Below, piece after piece: positions 1 to 4,799 of a stretch of 5,604 nucleotides of DNA (position 1 is its first letter; every line of letters starts with the position of its first letter). A program made the position numbers and the translations under genes. The notes under the pieces are model-generated. The model was not told the DNA's origin. It saw nothing but the letters and a program-made list of their open reading frames with translations, and did not search any database. The stretch spans positions 1 through 5,604 of the forward strand of contig CAAGJR010000226.1 of NCBI GenBank assembly GCA_900770265.1, given 5' to 3'. This DNA is from an uncultured Acidaminococcus sp. Lineage in GTDB: Bacteria > Bacillota > Negativicutes > Acidaminococcales > Acidaminococcaceae.

Positions 1-102
1 GGAAAGGACCCGCTTGGCGGGTAGGGGGTCCCACACCCGGTGTGTGACCCCACCACCATTGCGCAGATGCGCAACGGTCCCCCTCCCCTTTCAGGGGAGG
101 AC
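1..102. repeat. Structured intergenic repeat, copy A (left end cut by window)
   Basis: The first 30 bases are identical to 3999-4028, and the rest aligns with 4029-4094 with substitutions and one arm 6 nt longer. The element is a chain of hairpins. Arm 2 is ACCCGC (8-13)/GCGGGT (17-22), loop TTG. Arm 3 is GGGGTC (25-30)/GACCCC (46-51) around an inner CACAC/GTGTG stem. Arm 4 is ACC-A-TTGCGC (55-64)/GCGCAA-C-GGT (69-78), loop AGAT. Arm 5 is CTCCCC (83-88)/GGGGAG (94-99), loop TTTCA. Arm 1, seen in copy B, would lie just upstream of the window. It ends 11 nt before the ribosome binding site of the downstream gene. It is no tRNA, and no ORF runs through it. A repeated mobile or regulatory intergenic element is inferred. 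Confidence 0.8.
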
Positions 103-113
103 ATAGCAGGAAC

Positions 114-119
114 AGGAGG
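114..119 (+). promoter_or_regulatory. Ribosome binding site deciding between two tandem ATGs
   Basis: A perfect AGGAGG lies at 114-119. It is 3 nt from the ATG at 123 and 6 nt from the ATG at 126. The second spacing is closer to normal, so initiation may be at 126, removing one Met from the product. Confidence 0.75.
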
Positions 120-122
120 AAA

Positions 123-1304
123 ATGATGGATATCCAGCAAATCGCAACACTGTGTGAAAGCCGCCGGGACGTGCTCTGCGCCATGGCGGACAAGATCTTT
201 GATTACGCCGAAGTGGGGCTGAAGGAAGTGAAGTCTTCTGCCCTTCTGGAAGACTACCTGCAGCAGCAGGGGTTCACCGTGGAAAAAGGCGTGGGGACCC
301 TGCCCACCGCGTTCCGGGCCACCTGGAAACAGGGGGAGGGGGGACCTCGTCTGGGCCTTCTGTGTGAATACGACGCCCTGGAAGGCATGGGCCACGGCTG
401 CGGCCACCATATGCAGGGGCCTTCCATCATCGGGGCGGCCCTGGCGGTGCGGGACCTGTTCCAGGGAAAGGACGTTCCCTTCAGCATCGTGATCTACGGT
501 ACCCCGGCGGAGGAGACCATCGGCGGCAAGACCGTCATGCTGGAAAACGGCTGCTTCCAGGACATCGACCTGGCCCTGATGATGCACGCGGCACCCACCA
601 CCTGCGTGGATGTGCGGTGCATGGCGGACATGAGCTATCTGGTGGAATTCCACGGCAAGAGTGCCCATGCGGCCATGAATCCGGAGAAAGGGCGCAGCGC
701 CTTCGATGCGGCCATCCTCAGTTTCAACGCCATCGAGTTCCTGCGGGAGCATGTGGAGGACGATACCCGGATGCACTATACGGTGCGGGACGCCGGCGGC
801 CCGGCCAACGTGGTGCCCGATAAAACCGTGGCCCAGTACGAACTGCGGTCCTATAACACCGATTACCTGCGGAGCCTGGAACCCCGGTTCCTGGATATTT
901 TGAAGGGGGCGGCGCTCATGACGGGGACCACGTACACCATTCCGGAAACCCATGAGTTCTACGCCAAGATCCCCTGCCTGACGCTGAACGACCTGGTGAT
1001 GGAACAGGCCCGGGCCTTCCATGCGCCCCAGCTGGCAGAACCCCGGAAGAAGACCGGGTCCACGGACTTCGGCATCGTCATGTACCATATGCCCGGCACC
1101 TGCATCCGCACGGCGTTTGTGCCAGAAGGGACGGCGGCCCATTCCGCGGAATACATCAAAGCCGGCAAGACCCAGGCGGCCCACGATGCCATCCTGTACG
1201 GCAGCAAGATCCTGGCCGCCACCTGTGCCCGGATCCTGGAGGACCCGAAACTGCTGGAGGCCATGTGGAAAGAGTTCCGGGAACGGAAAGCAGGGAAACA
1301 ATAA
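123..1304 (+). CDS. M20 family amidohydrolase / dipeptidase (AbgB/PM20D2-like)
   Basis: A 393-residue cytoplasmic metallohydrolase without a signal peptide; length is normal for M20D-type enzymes. Motifs in order: EYDAL (82-86), GHGCGHH (90-96) with C93 and H95 as likely metal ligands, PAEE (128-131) with the catalytic/metal-binding glutamate pair E130/E131, MMHAAP (H155), the dimerisation-domain motif GKSAH (178-182), GSTDFG (312-317) and a C-terminal AAHS (H340). Relatives hydrolyse amide bonds of N-acyl amino acids, p-aminobenzoyl-glutamate or beta-alanyl/ornithyl dipeptides; the substrate cannot be read here. GHGCGHN is more usual in AbgB-like relatives as I recall them, whereas residue 96 here is His. 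The start may be 126 rather than 123 on Shine-Dalgarno spacing. There is no adjacent abgA-like partner or transporter. Repeat copy A abuts the gene and I see no clear promoter in 1-122, so transcription probably starts further upstream. Confidence 0.9.
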   Translation: MMDIQQIATLCESRRDVLCAMADKIFDYAEVGLKEVKSSALLEDYLQQQGFTVEKGVGTLPTAFRATWKQGEGGPRLGLLCEYDALEGMGHGCGHHMQGPSIIGAALAVRDLFQGKDVPFSIVIYGTPAEETIGGKTVMLENGCFQDIDLALMMHAAPTTCVDVRCMADMSYLVEFHGKSAHAAMNPEKGRSAFDAAILSFNAIEFLREHVEDDTRMHYTVRDAGGPANVVPDKTVAQYELRSYNTDYLRSLEPRFLDILKGAALMTGTTYTIPETHEFYAKIPCLTLNDLVMEQARAFHAPQLAEPRKKTGSTDFGIVMYHMPGTCIRTAFVPEGTAAHSAEYIKAGKTQAAHDAILYGSKILAATCARILEDPKLLEAMWKEFRERKAGKQ

Positions 1305-1322
1305 GGGTCACGACCCGCGACA

Positions 1323-1351
1323 AAAAAAGCAGCCCACGAGGCTGCTTTTTT
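1323..1351. terminator. Bidirectional intrinsic terminator between convergent genes
   Basis: Stem GCAGCC (1329-1334)/GGCTGC (1340-1345), loop CACGA, extended by an A-run on the left and a T-run on the right. It therefore gives a hairpin plus U-tract on both strands. It ends the M20 transcript and, in reverse, the MATE gene, whose stop codon lies only 2 nt from the stem. Confidence 0.9.
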
Positions 1352-1352
1352 C

Positions 1353-2687
1353 TTATATCTTCACTTTATCGATCCACCGTTTCGAATGGTACTCATAATA
1401 ACTGATCAGCCAGTTGGCGCTCCAGCCTACCGGCTCGGCCATCCATACCATCTGGATGCCGTAGATGGGGGCCAGGGTCAGGGAAATCAAGATCCGCAGG
1501 CCCAGGTTCGTCAGGTTGGCGATGGTGAACAGCTTCATGTCACCGGCCCCCCGCAGCACGCCATCCACCGCCATCTTGAAGCCGATGATGCTGATGAAGA
1601 AGCCTACGAATTTCAGGAACGATGTGCCCGTCTCCAGGGCCACGGCCGACGCCCGGTCACCCAGGAAGAACCGGATGATGGGTTCGTTGCAGGTTTCCAG
1701 CACCACCAGGATGATCAACGCATACAATACCACCAGCTTGTTCGAGGCGTGGTACCCTTCGATGACCCGGTCCACCTTTTTCGCGCCCAGGTTCTGGCCC
1801 GTATAGGGGCTCATGGCGTTGCCGATGGCGTTCATGGGCACGGTGCACACATACTGGATCCGCAGGGCGGAGGAGTAGCCGGCCAGGGCCGCGGCCCCGA
1901 AGCTGTTCACCACGCCCTGTACCAGCATCATGCCGATGGATACAATGGATTGCTGCAGGATGGAGGGCAGGGCGATGGACGTCATTTTCCCCAGCTGGGT
2001 CCTGCTGAAGTACCCGGGGGCGCTGCCCATCTCCCGGATGTGATGCATGAACACACCATAGGACAGCACCGCCGAGATGCCCTGGCTGATCAGGGTGGCC
2101 CAGGCGGCCCCGGCCACGCCCCAGCCCAGGTTCCGTACCATATAAATGTCCAGGAACACGTTCAGCAGGGAGGAGAAGATCAGGAAGTACAGGGGGTACC
2201 GGGATTTGCCCAGGGCGTTGAACGTGGCTGTGAGGATGTTGTACATGAACAGGAACGGCAGGCCCAAAAAGTAGATCTGCAGGTACACCTCTGCCATGCC
2301 CAGACTGTCCGCCGGCGTCTTCAGCCAGGTCATGATCTGCCCGCTGGCCGCGTAGCCAAAGGCCCCCAGCGCCGTACTTAGCCCCAGGAACGTGAGAAAG
2401 GCCGTGTAGATGGCCTGCCTCATATGGTCGTAATCGTGGGCCCCGAAATACCGGCTGACGATGACCGAGGCCCCCACGCCGCCCCCGATGGCGATGCTGA
2501 TGAAAACGGTGGTGAGGGCATAGGAGGCCCCCACGGCGGCCAGGGCCGTTTCGCCCACATAGCGGCCCACGATGGCCGAATCCACGGTGTTGTACAATTG
2601 CTGGAAAAAGTTGCCCAGGATCATGGGCAGGGAAAATAGGAACAGGGCCTTCATGGGCCGGTCGGTGACCAGGTAATCCCGATTCAT
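1353..2687 (-). CDS. MATE family efflux transporter
   Basis: A 444-residue integral membrane protein of normal MATE length with about twelve hydrophobic segments in two six-helix halves. The N-terminal half carries the family hallmark around residues 21-45 (PMILGNFFQQLYN followed by DSAIVGRYVG). It also has the helix 2-3 region GGGVGASVIVSRYFGA (68-83) and NALGKSRYP (157-165). The C-terminal half carries PMNAIGNAMSPYTGQNLGA (284-302) and DGVLRGAGD (375-383). Proteins of this family export cationic drugs, dyes or metabolites in exchange for Na+ or H+; the substrate here is unknown. The start is supported by GGAG (complement of 2696-2699) 8 nt upstream of the ATG. The gene is transcribed alone: divergent from pta, convergent with the M20 gene. 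A 13-bp dyad in the leader could be an operator. Family assignment is firm; subfamily (MepA/NorM/DinF) is not resolved. Confidence 0.95.
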   Translation of the reverse strand: MNRDYLVTDRPMKALFLFSLPMILGNFFQQLYNTVDSAIVGRYVGETALAAVGASYALTTVFISIAIGGGVGASVIVSRYFGAHDYDHMRQAIYTAFLTFLGLSTALGAFGYAASGQIMTWLKTPADSLGMAEVYLQIYFLGLPFLFMYNILTATFNALGKSRYPLYFLIFSSLLNVFLDIYMVRNLGWGVAGAAWATLISQGISAVLSYGVFMHHIREMGSAPGYFSRTQLGKMTSIALPSILQQSIVSIGMMLVQGVVNSFGAAALAGYSSALRIQYVCTVPMNAIGNAMSPYTGQNLGAKKVDRVIEGYHASNKLVVLYALIILVVLETCNEPIIRFFLGDRASAVALETGTSFLKFVGFFISIIGFKMAVDGVLRGAGDMKLFTIANLTNLGLRILISLTLAPIYGIQMVWMAEPVGWSANWLISYYEYHSKRWIDKVKI

Positions 2688-2705
2688 GCAATCAACTCCG
2701 TTTCT

Positions 2706-2718
2706 GCTGGTAACCAGC
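2706..2718 (-). promoter_or_regulatory. 13-bp perfect dyad in the MATE gene leader
   Basis: GCTGGT-A-ACCAGC is a perfect 6-bp inverted repeat around one base. It lies between the predicted -10 element (2735-2740) and the ribosome binding site (2696-2699) of the MATE gene. The position fits a repressor operator, or a short leader hairpin GCTGG/CCAGC. No regulator gene is present in the window. Confidence 0.4.
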
Positions 2719-2734
2719 GACTTTCATTATCTTT

Positions 2735-2763
2735 AGTTTACAGAATAGAATTCGGATTTGCAA
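2735..2763 (-). promoter_or_regulatory. Predicted promoter of the MATE gene
   Basis: On the minus strand, TTGCAA (complement of 2758-2763, 4/6 to the -35 consensus), a 17-bp spacer, then TAAACT (complement of 2735-2740, 4/6 to the -10). An alternative -10, GATAAT, is the complement of 2726-2731. This is the best sigma-70-type match in the AT-rich gap, but a moderate one. Confidence 0.45.
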
Positions 2764-2832
2764 GAAGCAGGGCCCTTTGCTAAGAAATACTAATCAGAAT
2801 ATTACCTGTTTTAGATTGGGAAAAGTTCGTAT

Positions 2833-2860
2833 GTGGCAACGGCGGAAAACGTGCTATAAT
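2833..2860 (+). promoter_or_regulatory. Extended -10 promoter of pta
   Basis: A perfect TATAAT lies at 2855-2860, preceded by TGC, making an extended -10 (TGnTATAAT). A 4/6 match to the -35 (GTGGCA, 2833-2838) is separated by 16 bp. Transcription would start near 2866-2868, giving a leader of about 55 nt before the pta ATG. This is the strongest promoter in the window. Confidence 0.75.
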
Positions 2861-2870
2861 AGAATGTATG

Positions 2871-2897
2871 AAAAGGGGTGCCGTGCACCAACCTTTT
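2871..2897 (+). other. 5'-terminal stem-loop of the pta mRNA leader
   Basis: AAAAGG (2871-2876) and GGTGC (2877-2881) pair with GCACC (2885-2889) and CCTTTT (2892-2897). The loop is CGT and a 2-nt AA bulge interrupts one side, giving 11 base pairs. The predicted transcription start lies only about 4 nt upstream, so the mRNA would begin with this hairpin. The ribosome binding site (2909-2913) stays single-stranded downstream. There is no T-run after it, so it is not a terminator. A role in protecting the mRNA 5' end is inferred. Confidence 0.55.
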
Positions 2898-2922
2898 ACT
2901 ATTTGGGTAGGAGTGATATTAA

Positions 2923-3939
2923 ATGGCATTTATGGACGAACTGAAGGCTCGTGTTAAACCTGCACAAAAGAGAATTGTGCTGCCGGAAAACGACAGTGAC
3001 AGAGCTCTGAAGGCTGCTGCTATCGTTACCAAAGAAGGTTTTGCTAAGATCGTGCTGGTAGGGGATCCTGCTAAACTGCAAAAGGATGCAGAACGTCTGG
3101 GCATCAGCTTTGACGGTGTACAAATCGTCAACCCTGCAACCTATGAAAAAATGGACGAACTGTGTGCTTACTTCGCAGAACGGAGAAAGAAAAAGGGCAT
3201 GACCGTGGAAAAAGCACGGGAAATCATGCTGAACGATACCACGTTCTTCGGCGCTGGCCTGCTGGCTATGGGCGACGCTGACGGTGTGGTTTCCGGTTCT
3301 ACCCGGACTTCCGCTGATACCATCAAAGCTGGTCTGCAGGTTGTAGGCGTAAAACCCGGCAACAAGACCGTATGCAGCGGTTTCATCATCCTGAGCGACA
3401 AGAAGAACCTGGGCGACAACGGCAAACTGGTCTTCGGCGACTGCGGCGTTATTATCGAACCGACTGCTGAACAGCTGGCTGATATCGCAGTAAGCTGCGC
3501 TGACCGTGCCCGCAACACCCTGGACATCAAAGAACCGAAAGTGGCTCTGCTGTGCTACTCCACCAAAGGCTCCGGCTCCGGTGAAGAAGTCGACAAAGTC
3601 AAGGAAGCTGTTGAAATCCTGAAGTCCCGCAACGTTGATTTCGAATTCGACGGCGAACTGCAGGCTGATGCTGCCCTGGTTCCTGAAGTCGGCGAACGCA
3701 AGGCTCCTGGCTCCAAAGTGGCTGGCCATGCCAACGTGCTGATTTTCCCGAACCTGTGCGCTGCCAACATCGGCTACAAGCTGGTTGAACGGTTCAGCGG
3801 TGCTACCTGCCTTGGGCCTCTGGTTCAGGGTCTGGCCAAACCTGTCCTGGATCTGAGCCGTGGCTGCTCCACCCAGGATGTTGTCGACGTATGCGCTGTG
3901 TGCGCCTGCGATGCCATCGCTGCTGAAGACAACAAATAA
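2923..3939 (+). CDS. pta: Phosphate acetyltransferase
   Basis: A 338-residue cytoplasmic enzyme of the short, single-domain Pta class (about 330 residues, without the N-terminal DRTGG/AAA part of the E. coli form). It interconverts acetyl-CoA plus phosphate with acetyl phosphate plus CoA, feeding acetate kinase for ATP. Visible motifs: PENDSDRALKAA (21-32), the domain I signature around FGAGLLAMGDADG with GSTRTSADTIKAG (125-137), YSTKGSGSG (212-220), LQADAALVPEVGERK (246-260), and NLCAANIGYKLVER (277-290). The active-site segment DLSRGCSTQD (310-319) holds S312, R313 and D319, whose spacing matches catalytic Ser309/Arg310/Asp316 of the Methanosarcina enzyme. AGGAG at 2909-2913, 9 nt upstream, sets the start. 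Acetate kinase, often adjacent, is absent here. Glu is always GAA and Ala mostly GCT with no GCG seen, unlike the neighbours, suggesting high expression. The C-terminus has a C-x2-C-x-C cluster (324-329). Phosphate butyryltransferase is less likely on length and motifs. Confidence 0.95.
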   Translation: MAFMDELKARVKPAQKRIVLPENDSDRALKAAAIVTKEGFAKIVLVGDPAKLQKDAERLGISFDGVQIVNPATYEKMDELCAYFAERRKKKGMTVEKAREIMLNDTTFFGAGLLAMGDADGVVSGSTRTSADTIKAGLQVVGVKPGNKTVCSGFIILSDKKNLGDNGKLVFGDCGVIIEPTAEQLADIAVSCADRARNTLDIKEPKVALLCYSTKGSGSGEEVDKVKEAVEILKSRNVDFEFDGELQADAALVPEVGERKAPGSKVAGHANVLIFPNLCAANIGYKLVERFSGATCLGPLVQGLAKPVLDLSRGCSTQDVVDVCAVCACDAIAAEDNK

Positions 3940-3949
3940 TTGGTGCATG

Positions 3950-3981
3950 AAAAAAGACTGCCTGCGGGCAGTCTTTTTTTT
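3950..3981 (+). terminator. Intrinsic terminator of pta
   Basis: A perfect 7-bp stem GACTGCC (3956-3962)/GGCAGTC (3967-3973) with loop TGCG, preceded by six A and followed by eight T (3974-3981). It starts 10 nt after the pta stop. The flanking A- and T-runs also allow some action on the minus strand. Confidence 0.92.
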
Positions 3982-3985
3982 GTGT

Positions 3986-4094
3986 CCCCCTGAAAGGGGG
4001 AAAGGACCCGCTTGGCGGGTAGGGGGTCTTACATCGGATGTGTGACCTATCCACCGTCCATACGGACGGTCCCCCTTCCCTTTCAGGGAAGGAC
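3986..4094. repeat. Structured intergenic repeat, copy B (complete)
   Basis: The complete form of the repeat at 1-102. Five hairpins are visible: CCCCC (3986-3990)/GGGGG (3996-4000), loop TGAAA; ACCCGC (4006-4011)/GCGGGT (4015-4020), loop TTG; GGTC (4025-4028)/GACC (4044-4047) around ACAT/ATGT; ACCGTCC (4053-4059)/GGACGGT (4064-4070), loop ATAC; CTTCCC (4075-4080)/GGGAAG (4086-4091), loop TTTCA. The ends also form an imperfect terminal inverted repeat, 3988-4008 against 4068-4088, with 16 of 21 positions matching. It sits between two terminators. It has no ORF of its own, so any mobility would need help in trans. Whether it acts as DNA or RNA is unknown. Confidence 0.85.
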
Positions 4095-4104
4095 AAAACA
4101 GGGT

Positions 4105-4143
4105 AAAAAAATTCCGCTGCTCGATGGGCAGCGGAATTTTTTT
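4105..4143. terminator. Bidirectional intrinsic terminator
   Basis: Stem TTCCGCTGC (4112-4120)/GCAGCGGAA (4128-4136), loop of 7 nt, extended by seven A on the left (4105-4111) and seven T on the right (4137-4143) to 16 bp. On the minus strand it terminates the secreted-protein gene, whose TAA stop lies partly in the T-run. On the plus strand it backs up the pta terminator. Confidence 0.92.
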
Positions 4144-4696
4144 ATTCCAGGGATTCCCAGTAGGAGAATCTCCAGCCTTTCAGGGTCTTCACGTAGGGGA
4201 AGGTCACCTTGTAGGTCTTCACCACGTTGGTCTTGCCGTGGGCCGGATCTTCCATGATGGGGGTGCTGACCTCCAGGTTGATCTTCGTGGGGGATACCCG
4301 GACGATGTTGATGATGCTGGTCCCTTTGTGGGGATCGGTGGGTTTGGCACTGGGGGCCACGTACAGCTTGCCGTCGAATTCCCGGTACATGCGGCTGTCG
4401 CTGATGATGAAGCTGGACAGGGCTTCGGTGAAGCATTCGTTCACTTTCGTCTTCAGGGCCATCATATTGGGGTAATCCTTGTCGGCCACGGTGTAGTAAA
4501 TCATATAGCCAGTGTCTTTTTCGCCTTTGCCATCGGTCCGCAGGGGATGGTGTTCGAACCATTCATAGACGGTGTTGGCCTGCTGGAACGCCTGGGCCAC
4601 TTCCTGGTCCGTGGGGGCTTCCGGGGAAGCGAACGCGGTCATGGCGGCCGTCAGCACCATGAGGCCGGTCAATAATAAAGAACGTACGAATTTCAT
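4142..4696 (-). CDS. Small secreted protein, possibly IseA-like / NTF2-like fold
   Basis: 184 residues with a clear Sec signal peptide: basic start (MKFVR), hydrophobic core 6-22, and a signal peptidase I site AFA at 21-23, giving a mature protein of about 161 residues. The mature part has VYEWFEHHPL (43-52), alternating hydrophobic strand-like stretches, FDGKLYVAP (107-115), SIINIVRVSP (127-136), INLEVSTP (139-146) and a C-terminal KGWRFSYWESL (173-183). A small alpha+beta domain that ends in such a Gly-Trp strand is reminiscent of cystatin/NTF2-like secreted proteins. These include the IseA (YoeB) family that inhibits cell-wall DL-endopeptidases, but this is a resemblance, not a firm assignment. 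There is one cysteine (C88), no lipobox and no second membrane segment. AGGAG (complement of 4706-4710) lies 9 nt before the ATG. The gene is monocistronic, convergent with pta and divergent from the phosphatase gene. Confidence 0.85.
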   Translation of the reverse strand: MKFVRSLLLTGLMVLTAAMTAFASPEAPTDQEVAQAFQQANTVYEWFEHHPLRTDGKGEKDTGYMIYYTVADKDYPNMMALKTKVNECFTEALSSFIISDSRMYREFDGKLYVAPSAKPTDPHKGTSIINIVRVSPTKINLEVSTPIMEDPAHGKTNVVKTYKVTFPYVKTLKGWRFSYWESLE

Positions 4697-4727
4697 GGAC
4701 GCACTCTCCTTTGGTTTGATTCCTTTT

Positions 4728-4755
4728 ATTGTACCATAGTTTGACAGGTTGTGGT
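4728..4755 (-). promoter_or_regulatory. Predicted promoter of the secreted-protein gene
   Basis: On the minus strand TACAAT (complement of 4728-4733, 5/6) is preceded by TGG, forming an extended -10. The -35 position, 16 bp upstream (complement of 4750-4755, ACCACA), is poor, as is common with extended -10 promoters. It overlaps the divergent phosphatase promoter. Confidence 0.55.
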
Positions 4756-4768
4756 ATCATCTTATACG
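4741..4768 (+). promoter_or_regulatory. Predicted promoter of the HAD phosphatase gene
   Basis: A perfect -35, TTGACA, at 4741-4746, a 16-bp spacer and TATACG (4763-4768, 4/6) as -10. This places transcription start near 4775, about 25 nt before the ATG. The spacer contains the -35 region of the opposite promoter. Confidence 0.55.
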
Positions 4769-4799
4769 GAGAGCAAAGACAAGAAATGAGGGGACAACT

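Noticed and set aside
1..102. Cloverleaf-like repeat as a tRNA or other standard RNA gene
   Set aside because: It lacks a T-loop sequence, an anticodon-like 7-nt loop and an acceptor stem, and a diverged second copy exists in another intergenic gap.
1386..2381. Open frame of 331 codons on the plus strand opposite the MATE gene
   Set aside because: Its product is rich in Gly, Gln, His and Asp without any domain, has no ribosome binding site, and is the antisense shadow of a clear transporter gene.
2868..2957. Possible 29-codon leader peptide overlapping the start of pta
   Set aside because: Its ATG lies at the predicted transcription start with no ribosome binding site, and most of its first half is the leader hairpin. 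Leaderless translation is possible but nothing supports it.
2899..3948. Open frame of 349 codons on the minus strand opposite pta
   Set aside because: It mirrors pta end to end, shows no recognisable motif, and arises because the GAA/GCT/CTG-rich codons of pta give few stops on the reverse strand. Pta is certain from its active-site motifs.
4012..4257. Small open frames reading through repeat copy B
   Set aside because: They cross the repeat and a 16-bp terminator stem into the antisense of the secreted-protein gene, with no coding signal of their own.
4549..4562. tRNA T-arm look-alike around gttcgaacc
   Set aside because: No acceptor or anticodon arm surrounds it, and it lies inside the coding region of the secreted protein.
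4749..4799. Upstream in-frame TTG start for the phosphatase
   Set aside because: It lies in the predicted promoter spacer, lacks a ribosome binding site and would add 17 residues before the FDLDGT motif, which is normally close to the N-terminus.
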